Shown piece after piece: positions 1 through 11,386 of a stretch of 64,000 nt of DNA. The translations under genes were made by a program, and so were the position numbers. The notes beneath the pieces are model-generated. The model had not been told where the DNA came from, made no database searches, and saw nothing but the letters and a program-made list of their open reading frames with translations. Source of the stretch: Tritrichomonas musculus (Eukaryota > Parabasalia > Tritrichomonadida > Tritrichomonadidae); the NCBI GenBank assembly GCA_039105265.1, contig JAPFFF010000030.1, positions 1,612,001-1,676,000 of the forward strand, written 5' to 3'. How positions within the stretch are numbered: position 1 is the stretch's first letter; each line of letters begins with the position of its first letter.

Positions 1-2
1 TT

Positions 3-947
3 CCTCCACCTCCTCCACCTCCTTCTAATCAACAAATACCACCACCTCCAAGAGTTCTCGCTAGACCATCTGCATTTGTCGAGAATCAAAAACTCGGTTC
101 CAATCCAAAAGAAGAAACAAAGATAGAAGGAGAAGAAGAAGTTGATCATGAACAAGAACCATCACCAGCTCGCAAAGAACCATATAAGCCACCGAAAAGT
201 GTTCATGATATGAAATCCAATAGTGATTATAAGGAGGATAATGTTCGTCCATTCGACTTTCGAGAAGAAATGGAACAATTAATAGAAGAAAATGAAAACT
301 TGAAAGAACGATTAACGAAGTTGGAGGAGAAAATGACTGGTGTAGAATATAACATTCAAGACATAAATCACAATGCTGAAGAACTCAGGAAAGACATTGA
401 TGATAACGACGAATACGCACTCGAGCTGATGAAATTGGAACTTGCTCCAAAAAAGGTGGCGAAGTACATTAACAAAATTCACGATCTAAAGAAGGACGTG
501 GCGGATCTGAAAAATGCTCAACAAGCTGGTCCTCCAACAGATGATGCATTTGCTGAAAAGTTGGCAAGATCGAGATTGATGATGGTAGAAGTTGATTATC
601 TTCGAAACATGATGGACGCTATTGAATCATATGACAAGAAAAAAGCACCAGAGATGATAAACGTGTTCAAGTCCTATGGATGGAAGTTGTCCAATTGCAT
701 TTATCATCTTCGACCATACTTATCACCAGAAGAGAAAGAGAAGTTGGACAAAGCATGCAGCTTCGAGAGAAAAGGAAAGAAGCAATCACCGAAGCAAGTG
801 CTGAATGCCATTAAGCAATTTGGTGAATCAATGGAGAAGAACGAAATTGAACGGAACTCTGACTCGAAGTCGAAAGGACATGAGTTCCAATATCATTTTC
901 CATATCTCGAAGATAATGTCGTTGATGATGATGATTACCCCCAATAA
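3..947 (+). CDS. Proline-rich coiled-coil protein of the outer Polinton, 5' end outside window
   Basis: The reading frame is open from base 3, so the gene starts upstream of the window; about 315 residues are visible. It begins with a proline run and a proline-rich, charged, probably disordered segment. A strongly charged stretch follows with heptad-like spacing (around EEMEQLIEENENLKERL), predicting a coiled coil, and then a compact basic helical domain near YGWKLSNCIYHLRPYLSPE. The tail is acidic (VVDDDDYPQ). The first internal ATG is at 210, but nothing suggests it is the true start. I do not recognise a function. Position beside the polymerase and this architecture fit an accessory or virion protein. 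It stops 81 bases before the polymerase start, on the same strand. Confidence 0.6.
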   Translation, partial: PPPPPPPSNQQIPPPPRVLARPSAFVENQKLGSNPKEETKIEGEEEVDHEQEPSPARKEPYKPPKSVHDMKSNSDYKEDNVRPFDFREEMEQLIEENENLKERLTKLEEKMTGVEYNIQDINHNAEELRKDIDDNDEYALELMKLELAPKKVAKYINKIHDLKKDVADLKNAQQAGPPTDDAFAEKLARSRLMMVEVDYLRNMMDAIESYDKKKAPEMINVFKSYGWKLSNCIYHLRPYLSPEEKEKLDKACSFERKGKKQSPKQVLNAIKQFGESMEKNEIERNSDSKSKGHEFQYHFPYLEDNVVDDDDYPQ

Positions 948-1028
948 GATAGGTCATAACTAAAAAATAATTTTTTAACTTTTTCTTTGTTTTTATTTTT
1001 ATCGTTTCACTTTTATTTTAGGTTAAAC

Positions 1029-4000
1029 ATGAACAAGGACATTGAAGATAATTTTTTAGATGCTATTGGAGATGTCTATGCTGATACAAAATCACAGTTT
1101 CGTCGTGAATATAATCGACGTGCAAAACAATACCAAAAGAAAGACAAATTTAAAGAAGAAATGAGGAAGCTCATGATTCCTGCAGGACAAGGTATTGGTT
1201 TTGCTACAGACATCAATCAAGATGAAGATAAGAGGTACGCATTTACGGAAGCACTACGACAGATACATAAAAAGAAAAATGTTGGAAGACCTATTGTTAA
1301 AGCAATTGCACTTGATGGAACTTATAAGTACTTCACACTCAGTGATAAGCACAACATCGAAAGTACATTAGGACATATAACAGGAGAACTTGATTTAAGT
1401 GAAGACCAATCAGACACTAATCCATATATCTCAAACATGTTCATTCCAGTTCGATATGAGGTACAATTTATTGACATGAACAAAACAAATGATGGTGTTC
1501 ATTTTAGAACCAAGATGCAAGATATGGATACTCATGAAATCTATGATGATGAAGTCGAAATTGATGAAGACTATCGAAATACACCAGAAGGTAGTTTTTT
1601 CCCATACATCAATCTATCACCTATAGACTTATCTACATACCAAATCTTTCATGAGGTAAGGAAAGAGAACTACAGAGATAATTGTTTTGTATATGCTTGT
1701 ATACAATCAGGTGTGTTCACTGATGATGAAATAGATGACTTACGATTTTTTGTTCAAACAAGAGCCATACCTAATAACAAGATAGAAGAAGTAGCTAAAA
1801 AGTTCAAGTGCAATTTTAGTATCATTAGAATTGTTGAACAACCTGATAAATACAAGTATGAAACAAGAATCAACACCAGAAAGAAAAAATGGTCTGTTGA
1901 TTTTAAAAGAGAAGTTAACCTGATATTGTTCAAAGACCATTATATGCTCAACAGGAAAATACCTTGTACATTATTCTACCTTCAACACTATGAAGAACTT
2001 GATAGAACATTTGCATATATGCCTTTTGACAAAAGATGTATGATAGCAAGATTGGAGAAAAATGGAAAGACTGTCAAAGACTATAAACATGAAGGAATCA
2101 AACCAATAACCTTTTTCCAAAAGATGTTTGAGTTACATCTATTTGAAGAAATCAAAGCATGCGAAATGGATATTATCAACACAACTGAATATGAACATGT
2201 TAATGACTATGTAAGTCTCGAATATAATGCAGAACATAGTACAAGACTCATTGAGAATAATAAAAAGAAACAAAATACATGGTCAAGGATTTATTATAGT
2301 GACTTCGAAACAAACTCGACAGTCAGTCCACATATACCATATCTCAATTGTACGATCTTTCGAGATGGAGCCAACATACATAAAATATCTATTCAAGGTG
2401 AAGATTGTGGACAGAAGCTCTTGAATTATTTATGGAGTGGCTCATTAACATATTTTCATAACCTCAAGTATGATGCATGTTTTTTCATTAACACACCTGG
2501 ATGGGATACACAGATAACAGAACGAAGTGGAACTGTGTTGCAAATCATCATGACATTATTCGAAGAAGGTACAAGGAAAGTCAAAAAGCGATTAACATTC
2601 AGGAACTCATATAGTATAATACCTCAAGCATTAAGTAAATTTGCTACAATGTTCAACCTCAATGTTCACAAGGAAGTCATGGCATATAAGCTATATACAC
2701 AAGAGAACATTCAAAGAAGAATTGTTGATGCTACTGAGTTCCAACAGCAATACATCGATGAAAATGCAGATAAGTTATCGAAAGCACAACTTGATGCAAA
2801 CTGCAAGCAGATTATCGAAAATGCAAAAATCGCAAATTGCTATAATGATGGCAAAATCGACATCATTAAATATGCCATCTTCTATTGTTTCAAGGACTGT
2901 ATTGTTTTGATGAAGGGAATGGAAAAATTTAATGAAGACCTGAAAGCAGTCTTTAAAGAGACAAAGACAGATATGTATGGTGTTCATGATTTTATATCTA
3001 TAAGTGCTATTGGATACTGCTTTGCCAAGAAATATGGTTGCTTTGATGGATGTTATGAACTATCAGGTAAGTGTCAAGACTTCATACAACGATGTGTCTC
3101 TGGTGGAAGAACAATGACAGCAGGTAATGAAAAGCAATACATCGAAGGAAAGATACAAGACTTTGATGCAGTTAGCTTATATCCATCTGCAATGTATGTT
3201 ATGGATGGTATACCATTAGGAAGACCTAAAGTAATATCACAAGGTACAACACATGAACAACTTATGCAATATGATACATTCTTTATCGAAGTCAACATCA
3301 AGAAACTCGAATGTAAATCAAAAGAGCCATATAAATTTGGACAAGTATTTACAAGGAATGAAGCAGGTAGTAAAATATTCGGCAATTTCCTTGTTGACCA
3401 TTATTATATCGATAAAGTAGGTCTCATGGACTTGTTCGAATTTTATGATGTTGAATATGAGTTAATACGTGGCTATTACTTTGATGAAGGATTTAACAAG
3501 AAAATCAATGAGTTCATTGAGAAGCTCTTTAATCTCAGGGCAAGTTATAAAAAGCAAAAGAACCCTCTTGAACAAACAATAAAGCTCCTCCTCAACTCCA
3601 TATATGGCAAGTCAATATTAAAAGCAACAAAGACTGAAACCAAGACAGTACCAAAAAGCCAACTATACAAGTACCTCTGGAGGAACTACAACTTTATCAA
3701 GGAGGTTGTTGAAGATGCTAATATTGATAAGTGCTATGTCAAGAAGTTGAAACCAATTAATGACCATTTCAACCTACCTCAATTTGGTGCAAGCGTTCTC
3801 TCTTGGAGTAAGCACTTAATGAACAGGGTTATGGCTACAGCTGAGCAAGCAGGTATACCTATCTTTTATCAAGATACTGATAGTATGCATGTACTTGAAA
3901 AAGATGTACCAAGGATAGCTGACTTATTCCAGTTCAAGTATCATCAACCTCTTATTGGAAAAAATATGTGTCAGTTTCATAATGACTTTGATGAGTTCCA

Positions 4001-4304
4001 AGGTAGTCAGGGAGAAATACACTCAAGAAAACTCATTGCACTTGGTAAAAAGAGCTACCTCGATATCTTGGTTGATGAACAAGGAAATGAAGGATATCAT
4101 ATTAGACTCAAAGGAATTCCAAAACAAGTTATTCTCAACAAGTGCAAAAGGATGGATATCTCAGTTGAAGAGCTTTTTGAAAGAATGCATGAAGGAGAAA
4201 GCATGACATTTGATTTGTTGGATGGTTCGAATGCATTCAGGAAGTCAAAGACATTTCAACAAACCAACCTACCCAAATTTGCACGTACTCTTAGGTTTAC
4301 GTAG
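1029..4304 (+). CDS. Protein-primed type B DNA polymerase, outer Polinton
   Basis: A 1091-residue polymerase that would copy the linear element from its ends. An N-terminal segment with DNCFVYAC near residue 217 resembles the OTU-like or cysteine-containing domain often fused to Polinton polymerases. The 3'-5' exonuclease shows YSDFETN (about 425) and FHNLKYDACFF. Polymerase motif A is DFDAVSLYPSAM (about 711), motif B LLLNSIYGK (about 854) and motif C YQDTDSMHV (about 947), followed by GKKSYLDIL. The start is put at 1029 because the frame upstream has no ATG, only a TTG, and a T-rich box ends shortly before this ATG. It overlaps the next gene tail to tail by 8 bases. It is much shorter than the inner element's polymerase, so the two elements belong to different lineages. 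Confidence 0.93.
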   Translation: MNKDIEDNFLDAIGDVYADTKSQFRREYNRRAKQYQKKDKFKEEMRKLMIPAGQGIGFATDINQDEDKRYAFTEALRQIHKKKNVGRPIVKAIALDGTYKYFTLSDKHNIESTLGHITGELDLSEDQSDTNPYISNMFIPVRYEVQFIDMNKTNDGVHFRTKMQDMDTHEIYDDEVEIDEDYRNTPEGSFFPYINLSPIDLSTYQIFHEVRKENYRDNCFVYACIQSGVFTDDEIDDLRFFVQTRAIPNNKIEEVAKKFKCNFSIIRIVEQPDKYKYETRINTRKKKWSVDFKREVNLILFKDHYMLNRKIPCTLFYLQHYEELDRTFAYMPFDKRCMIARLEKNGKTVKDYKHEGIKPITFFQKMFELHLFEEIKACEMDIINTTEYEHVNDYVSLEYNAEHSTRLIENNKKKQNTWSRIYYSDFETNSTVSPHIPYLNCTIFRDGANIHKISIQGEDCGQKLLNYLWSGSLTYFHNLKYDACFFINTPGWDTQITERSGTVLQIIMTLFEEGTRKVKKRLTFRNSYSIIPQALSKFATMFNLNVHKEVMAYKLYTQENIQRRIVDATEFQQQYIDENADKLSKAQLDANCKQIIENAKIANCYNDGKIDIIKYAIFYCFKDCIVLMKGMEKFNEDLKAVFKETKTDMYGVHDFISISAIGYCFAKKYGCFDGCYELSGKCQDFIQRCVSGGRTMTAGNEKQYIEGKIQDFDAVSLYPSAMYVMDGIPLGRPKVISQGTTHEQLMQYDTFFIEVNIKKLECKSKEPYKFGQVFTRNEAGSKIFGNFLVDHYYIDKVGLMDLFEFYDVEYELIRGYYFDEGFNKKINEFIEKLFNLRASYKKQKNPLEQTIKLLLNSIYGKSILKATKTETKTVPKSQLYKYLWRNYNFIKEVVEDANIDKCYVKKLKPINDHFNLPQFGASVLSWSKHLMNRVMATAEQAGIPIFYQDTDSMHVLEKDVPRIADLFQFKYHQPLIGKNMCQFHNDFDEFQGSQGEIHSRKLIALGKKSYLDILVDEQGNEGYHIRLKGIPKQVILNKCKRMDISVEELFERMHEGESMTFDLLDGSNAFRKSKTFQQTNLPKFARTLRFT

Positions 4305-5046
4305 TTAACACATCATTGACATCAGTCGAGTTAGATGGTTTAATTTTGATAGTTATGAACAAAGGACTTTTTAACAATATCGGCTGGTATTGAAAATCTA
4401 CTAAACTTAATTCTAAAAACTTTAATGAATCTGTATATGTTTTTATTTTTAATGGTTTACTTTCAGTTTCGAAATCATATATAAGTGGTTTATTATCTAA
4501 AGTGAATGTATTTATACTACCAATGACTGAAGGTGTATATTGTTGTTCACCTATATTCGAGTATATGGCATTACCTTGTAGAGATACTAGATACAACTTA
4601 GTATGATTTAATATTGGGATGTCTTTAATATTATATGTTGCATTTGATGGTAACACAATAGGCAATGAAGTATTATATAAACCAGTTAATAAAGCAGCCC
4701 TATGGGAAATAGAGGTTATTGTTAACGGTGTTTGTGTCTTTATTGTAAATGTACGAGTAGTATCATTATATTTAAAAGATACCTCCGCAAGCGGATTTAA
4801 AACTGCTTCTATTTGCTTGATGGTATAATTATATCTATCTTCGAATTTAAGCTTGAATGGAATACTGTTATGTGTAAACTCTATATAATCATCTTTCGTA
4901 CTCAACATAATATTACTTATTGTATTAATTGAAGATACAAAATATTTAATATATTTACACTTCCATGGTATATCCAAATTGATAGATACCTTATTATATT
5001 CATCAGCATTTGTACTCTGCACTGATACTAACATTTTATAATTCAT
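4297..5046 (-). CDS. Candidate minor capsid (penton-type) protein, outer Polinton
   Basis: About 249 residues, rich in beta-strand-forming stretches, without signal peptide or membrane segment. The C-terminal pattern LKFLELSLVDFQYQPI followed by a hydrophobic strand resembles the end of Polinton and virophage minor capsid (penton) proteins as I know them. This is pattern memory, not an alignment. An ATG at 5034 is an alternative start and would leave room for a symmetrical promoter shared with the divergent fibre-like gene. It converges on the polymerase gene with an 8-base overlap. It could also be another jelly-roll virion protein. Confidence 0.4.
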   Translation of the reverse strand: MNYKMLVSVQSTNADEYNKVSINLDIPWKCKYIKYFVSSINTISNIMLSTKDDYIEFTHNSIPFKLKFEDRYNYTIKQIEAVLNPLAEVSFKYNDTTRTFTIKTQTPLTITSISHRAALLTGLYNTSLPIVLPSNATYNIKDIPILNHTKLYLVSLQGNAIYSNIGEQQYTPSVIGSINTFTLDNKPLIYDFETESKPLKIKTYTDSLKFLELSLVDFQYQPILLKSPLFITIKIKPSNSTDVNDVLTT

Positions 5047-5052
5047 AAAATG
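5032..5052. promoter_or_regulatory. Palindromic head-to-head start region
   Basis: Perfect 8-base arms, CATTTTAT and ATAAAATG, flank a 5-base centre. Each arm contains an ATG reading outward: 5034 on the minus strand and 5050 on the plus strand. The symmetry suggests one bidirectional core promoter or initiator serving both genes with almost no 5' leader. Function is inferred from sequence only. Confidence 0.5.
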
Positions 5053-8000
5053 TCAATTAAACTTTATTCTTTGCAATCAAGTGAGGCTGAAAAGCTCAAA
5101 GACAAAAATATAGAGATAAGTGTTAATGATGAAGGTAATATTGATATTATAAGAAATGAGGACCCAGATGATTATCCTACGTTTAGTTGTTTATATAACA
5201 AAGCAGAAGTAGACGAAAGGGTAGTCAATGATTATATCGAAAATGGAGGAAAGCTTGATGGTTTCGGCAATGTACCTATTACACACAAATTTGCCAATTA
5301 TTTAAAATATGTATTTAAAGGACCTGAAAAGACACCCCAATTAGAAGGCTCACTACCTGAAAAAGCAGAGTCATATAAGGAGTTGATAAAAGATGAACTT
5401 TGCGTAAATACCTTAAATGAATTTATTGAAGAAGAATCTAATACATGTGAGGCTATTCATGAGATGTATACCGAATTGATGTGTGCTGTTGATGGATATG
5501 AACAAATATCAACAGATGAACAACTAGGACAAACAAAGGTTATTCGATATCTTCAAGACCCTGTACCACTTCCAACACCAGAGCCTGACCCATTTTTAGC
5601 TGAGTTTGGTTATTCGAACCTGGGAGATTTATTGATAAATGTCATAAAGAATGAAAGAACTAACATGACAACAAAGAGATTCTTATATGAGGCTTTTAAT
5701 GAATCTAACTTTAAAAATTTCGTATCTAGGATATCTCAATACCATTGGAATCTAGATAAATTGTCAGTACAAAGAATAGGATATAGATACAAAGGGTGTA
5801 CAGACTTGGTTGAAGCAGACCAAATTATTGAAGTAAGTAGCCCATGTGAATTCCTTGATATATATACAAGATACTACTTAGAAAATTACAAACACACTCC
5901 TCAAATACTTCAATATTTGCTGTTTTCGAGTGTATTAGGTTTAGGTATCTCAAAAGCCTTAAAATTATTTCGACTATCCAAAGCTCCAGATAATAAAATT
6001 ACCATTACTCATATTGATGGTACTCAAAAGTCAGTCACCTTAAATGACCACTTAAATGACGTTCAACGAAATATCGAAGTACTCATGATTGTAATTAATG
6101 ATTTGATAGGACAAGTATCGCAGATAAAATCCTGTGATTGCAATCATGAAGAGGAGGAAGGAGGAGGTGGCATAGGTATCCCGCAAGATGAGATTGATGA
6201 ATTGACGAACTACCTAAGAAATCAAAATCGACATCTTGAAGAACATTTAGGTGATATTGATGAGAATATAAATAGATTGAATCTTGGTGAACAAGTACAG
6301 TCATTTCAAGATGCTATGCTTGATGTTGTTATGTATGAGGATGCAATACCTGATATAGCAAAACAAGCTATGGAACAACAAGACCAAGAACAACAAATAC
6401 CAATTTACAGACCAATTGGCGACCGTTCGAACGGTCTATATAATCAAGATAGTAATTATGTTTGGGACATCATCTATGAGGAATGGCGAGAAAGAGATGA
6501 TAACTTGGATAGACCTGCAGGATGGAGACGAAATAGGAACGCTCCTGTACCTCAAAATTACATGTGGGATGTTGTTCATGATGAATGGGTTATGTTAAAT
6601 ATTTATTATCCTTTCGAGGAAGGTTGGAGAGAAGGAGCTAGTGAAGCAATAGTAGATGTATTAATACCAATCTTTGAAAATGACCATAGAGGACATCTCA
6701 GGTATAGTGATAGATATGAAGAATGGGTGTTCTTTCCAGAAGAGAATTCATATCTTCATATGCCAACAAATGAAATGTTATACCGTAATAGAGAATATCA
6801 TGCAGAATTAGGTCAATATGTAGCTTGGAATATCGTAGATGAGGAATGGCAAGAACATGGATATGACTTCCAAGATGATGATTGGATTCATGATGAATTA
6901 TTAGATGCTCCTGACAATTTAATATGGGATATGACACATGAAGAATGGGTTATTTTATCACAACATTTGGAATGGATAGATAGATGGCGAACACAAAACA
7001 CCCCAGCAGTAAATGCTCTTGTACGTGCAAGAAATAGTTTTGTTCAGGTTTTTGGAGAAATAGTTTGGAATGAAGATAAAAGGCAATGGGTTTGGGAACC
7101 AAAAGATGACCCATCTCCAATGGCGTTATCAATCGAAAATACGAAAGAAGCCAAAACAGATAACTCTTCCGCAGTAGCAATACCTGACTTTGTCAAAGGG
7201 TTTGATAAATTCGAGGATGTATTAAAATGTTATGGTGTTCAAATATCGAAAGATACTCCATCATTAGACCCAGTTAAACCAGTACTTGGTAAATATATTA
7301 TAAAGGGTGATTTAGAAGTAAATGGAAAAATAATATGTGATTCTATTCCAAGTGGAGGTACCTCACCTGTAGACTCTGATTTTACTATAGAAAATGGTAT
7401 ACCTGAATTTGTTATTACTAATAAGGATGTATACTCTTTATCTAATACTATTAATGATGTTGCATACAACCTATTAGGCATCTTTGTACCCGATTTACAA
7501 AAACAAGCCTTTTTAAATTCGAATAAGCCTATCTTCAAGATAGTATTAAGAAAGAATGTAATATATGATGAAAGAGGTCGGTACATAAAAGAGTTCTATA
7601 TAACATCCAGAAATGGTAAAATAGTTTGTCCAGTTATTACCTACAATAAAGAGAATGATTATTGTACCATCAATGATAACTCATCAACAGATGATAGGTA
7701 TTATATAGCATTCGACAAAAGTCTACCTTTTCACCCTTATACTTTATATTTAAATGGAGAACTAAGTATTATGAATGAATATGAACCGACTGCATTAAAA
7801 ACAGATAAGGCAATAAAATGTTCTATAATTGAAGCTGAAAATGCTTTAAAACTCCATAAAAGCGATGTTCACTACTTTTATAAACCATCTATCATCACAG
7901 AAGAAACAATAGGAGAGGACGAATATTATAAGATGGTATATGAAGTACCTGATAACTATGAAATACCTGATAAATTAAACTTTGTCTTCAAGGAACATTG

Positions 8001-9657
8001 TTTTGGCAATACATGGAACCTACAATGGAATACTGATAAAAGTCGTGAGAATAAGGGGTATTGGTCAGGAGATAATGCGAAAGGTCATCTTAATGGGAAA
8101 GTCATTAATAAATGGAATATTCGACCTACTAAGAAAGCCAATAGTTGTTATGGTTGTTGGATAACAGTCAAACAAACAGACATGCATGAAGCAATAATTA
8201 CTAATGAAGGAAATGGTTTAATGCATTCACTATTAAAGAACTACAAAAATGAATTTAAACTAGAAATGAAAGATGGAACTATTAAAGATGGTAGTGAATG
8301 GAATATGACATGTGCATATGAGAACCACCTAACTGATGGCTTATCAAACTCATTACATCCTGGTTATTATGGCACTGTTCTTCTATACATATCGATGGAT
8401 AGTACTGAAGGAATTAGAACTGATTTGGTTGAAAAGATATATTTAGATATATATGTAGGTGAGTCTTCTACAGCAACAAGGTTATCATTCAAACCTGATG
8501 GGTTCCATGCACAAAAGAATGGAGAGGTATTTGTTGATGTTATACCTGTTCTTGATACTATTGAGACAATTAGCTATGATTGGGGCTTTTGCTTAGATGT
8601 TGGTGAAACCAGAGACATAAAATTATATTTGAGGAAGGATTATACAGACCCGATTGATGAAATTAATTGGGATTCATCAACTAATGCATTTAAGTACATA
8701 ATAGACCAACAGTTTTATGAAATAACACCAAATCCTAATGCAGCTACTACCTTATACACAGACTACAATATTACTAGTTCAAAGATTATAACAGCTGATA
8801 ATATTACTACCATGAGGAGTGATTTAAATGTATTAACCAATAATTTTGATGTAGTTAGTTATGATGTTAAGGACATAACCTCGAAAGTAAATGTGTTAAA
8901 TGCAGAAATGGGAGAGACTAAAAGGATTACTAAACATTTACAAGAAGACATAGACCAGGTTAGAATAGTATCAAATGTAGCACTAGCATTTGGAGTTATA
9001 GGAACTGCAGGTAGTATAGCTAATGTTGGTCTTACATTATTTCGAACAGGGTTCACATTTACAAAGGCTGGTGTGGATTCTGCTATTGAAGGTGTATCAC
9101 AAGGTGAACATGCTTTGTTTCATCTAGGTGATGGAAGCAACCTACCTCCATTAAAAATAGGAAGGTCAACTACAACTGATTTAACACCTATTATTGATTG
9201 GTGTGATGCAGAAAAGGTAGTTGTTGAATATACTGATGAAACTGAAGACATTTCAAAGACGATAACAACATATCGAGATGCTATTGATTTATGCAACCAC
9301 TTCAGGGAATCATTAAAACCTGCATTTAGGCTATTAGCTGATAAAATAAATGAGGTTAATGAGGAAGTAGAAAATAATAACTATGTTGATAAGAATGATT
9401 TAGGAAGAGATGATACTATTGATATAGTAGGTAGTATTGTTAATAAGGAAGTACACCTTGAAGCTGAAGATGTTATTACAGATGGTACTATTAAGGCAAG
9501 GCTAATGGTTATGAAGGTTAGTGAGTTTAATGACATCGACTATGAGGAGTGTATAATAACTATTACTATTGCAGGTGGTACTATAAGTCAATATGAGGGC
9601 AGTGATTACTTCCCAACATGCACCTTAAATGGCAAGACAATAGTTATAGCCAACCCA
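5050..9657 (+). CDS. Giant fibre-like virion protein, outer Polinton, interrupted by the inner element
   Basis: About 1536 residues lie left of the inserted Polinton. Two coiled-coil stretches are near residues 330-410. A tryptophan-rich block at about 468-683 has roughly six W-D/N-x3-E-E/D-W units such as WDIIYEEW and WDMTHEEW. Long beta-rich, asparagine-containing segments follow. Near 1270-1340 come a heptad segment (NAEMGETKRITKHLQEDI) and a glycine/alanine-rich hydrophobic stretch. The make-up fits a long surface fibre or attachment protein of a virion, but no catalytic motif is seen. It is divergent from the candidate penton gene, with start codons 3 bases apart if the longer penton form is used. 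The inner Polinton lies within it, and the sequence resumes at 28937. Confidence 0.6.
9652..9657. repeat. Target site duplication, left copy
   Basis: AACCCA directly abuts the terminal inverted repeat and recurs at 28931-28936 just outside the right repeat. A 6-bp duplication is the Polinton signature. Confidence 0.9.
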
Positions 9658-9852
9658 AGTAGTGATGAGTGTGCGGGATCGGGACCAGATAGAATTACCT
9701 AAATGGCCCCAATTACTGACCCATAACTGAAGGCCACCTGACTATTTTTGAAATGACCCAACTGATACTCATGACTAGGAATAAGTGGTCAGCATCATGG
9801 GACTATATAGATGTTCACTTATGACCGCCACTATTGCCCTAGTTTAGAAGGC
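9658..9852 (+). repeat. Left terminal inverted repeat of inner Polinton
   Basis: The 195 bases from AGTAGTGATGAG to TTTAGAAGGC are the reverse complement of 28736-28930. I compared them base by base and found no difference. The next bases diverge, which fixes the inner boundary. Confidence 0.95.
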
Positions 9853-9942
9853 CCCTAACTATTTTTGCATTTATGCATTCGCATCGACCCCAAAAATAAA
9901 CCTATTTTTAAATTTGAATATTGATTTTTTTATCACCACCAA

Positions 9943-10428
9943 ATGGAATCATCCACAACCCATTTCAAGGTCTACGAATACATCAACACATTGATATCCC
10001 TATCATCAAAGCCTGATGAATTCTCAAAATGTAATTTCGCAATATTATGTGACAAGTTCCCATTCAGTTTGAAGAAATCGCTTTACCTTGCGAGGGTCCT
10101 ATATGTATCACTACAGACTAATACTGAAACCATTAGATTCTACCCAGATAAGCTCAAGGAGATGAACCTTGAGAACATATATTTAACATCCAACAGTAGA
10201 CGTAAATTGAGTATCAACATGCATGAGTTCTTCGTAAATGGGAATACCGAAAAACATGAATTCAAGGAATGCCCGTATTACAACTATTCGATTGAGAAAA
10301 CCAATATAAACACCAAGGATCTCATTGGTAAATTACGTGAAAAATACAATATTGTGGAACCTGATGTATTCATTGGTCAACATCAAGATTTGGTATTGGA
10401 AGCAGACCCTGATATTGATTTTGTCTAA
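9943..10428 (+). CDS. Unknown inner Polinton protein, 161 aa
   Basis: First gene inside the left terminal repeat. It is a soluble-looking, mixed alpha/beta protein with basic patches and an acidic C-terminus (LEADPDIDFV). The middle (FYPDKLKEMNLENIYLT) is helical. No membrane segment, zinc motif or catalytic signature was seen, so no function is assigned. The ATG follows a T-rich box by about 12 bases, like other genes in this element. It overlaps the ATPase gene tail to tail by 4 bases. In Polintons, small genes beside the ATPase and capsid genes are usually virion or assembly factors, which is only context. Confidence 0.65.
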   Translation: MESSTTHFKVYEYINTLISLSSKPDEFSKCNFAILCDKFPFSLKKSLYLARVLYVSLQTNTETIRFYPDKLKEMNLENIYLTSNSRRKLSINMHEFFVNGNTEKHEFKECPYYNYSIEKTNINTKDLIGKLREKYNIVEPDVFIGQHQDLVLEADPDIDFV

Positions 10429-11366
10429 ATCTTACTATATATAACTTGCATATCGTGTTCAACAGTGTTCACCAATATGAAATCATGTCCAGATAAGGTT
10501 TTATATTTTTGCCACAACTCTTCGAATTCACAAGGTATGCTCACCTGCTGATATATGTAATTGAGTTTCTGTCGCGAGAACCCATTGAATATGAAGAATG
10601 ATGTACAATTATTTTTGTAATCAGTTGGCACACCTTTGAAGAACTGGATATTGATGTAAACGATTGAATTCTTATGGCGCAACTGTGTAATATAGTTTGT
10701 GAAGTATGATGATTTCAACAGCTTACTCTTAATGAAATCCTCACAAAGGATTATCGTATTGAGTGGTACATTGGGTTTCCCAAGTTTGTTGATATGAAGG
10801 AACTCAAACATTTGCTGCAACTTCTGTTCATCGACAATAATCTTCCCAACTGAGCTATATTTGTTATACAACTCTTTCCATAAATCGAGTTCCTTCAAAT
10901 ACCGTTCAGCATTACTATCAGCGACAACCTCAATGGGCAAGTTGATGAGTTCACGTTGAGATTCAAATGTGGAATCATTTATAATACCATTTTTGCTCAC
11001 ATAGACTATCATATGAAATGGGTTATTTTTGAGTCTACTCATTTGAATGATATCACGAATAACTGTGTGACTCTTACCTTTACCTTGAGAAGCTACCAGT
11101 ATGTTCAAAGTATTGTACCAAGCATATATTCCGTTAGCGATTGGTCTTATGGATGCATTCGTGATTTTATCCCTATTTTTGGAATAGGCCTCACTCATAG
11201 CTTCATCAACATCAAACCTCTTGGAAACCGGTTGCTGCTTCTGGAACATAGAACGCAGTTCCTGCTCAAATGTGTCAAAATCTATTGGCTCTCCACTGGA
11301 ACTGTCTGATAATTCGATAGATGTATAATCAAAAAGAGTTGGCTGCAGGCGTTTATAATACAACAT
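10425..11366 (-). CDS. FtsK/HerA-type genome packaging ATPase, inner Polinton
   Basis: A 313-residue P-loop ATPase of the A32-like packaging family, which threads the element's DNA into capsids. Walker A is ASQGKGKS near residue 96-103, directly after a hydrophobic strand. Walker B is NTIILCED near 204. A conserved-looking QLRHKNSIVYINIQF strand follows as the sensor region, and NGFSRQKL lies further on. Length fits the family. The start ATG lies directly after a TTTATTTTTG box. It is in the same orientation as the 49-residue membrane protein, the 204-residue protein and the major capsid gene, and these together form a capsid/packaging block. Confidence 0.9.
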   Translation of the reverse strand: MLYYKRLQPTLFDYTSIELSDSSSGEPIDFDTFEQELRSMFQKQQPVSKRFDVDEAMSEAYSKNRDKITNASIRPIANGIYAWYNTLNILVASQGKGKSHTVIRDIIQMSRLKNNPFHMIVYVSKNGIINDSTFESQRELINLPIEVVADSNAERYLKELDLWKELYNKYSSVGKIIVDEQKLQQMFEFLHINKLGKPNVPLNTIILCEDFIKSKLLKSSYFTNYITQLRHKNSIVYINIQFFKGVPTDYKNNCTSFFIFNGFSRQKLNYIYQQVSIPCEFEELWQKYKTLSGHDFILVNTVEHDMQVIYSKI

Positions 11367-11386
11367 TTAATCAAAAATAAAGCTTT

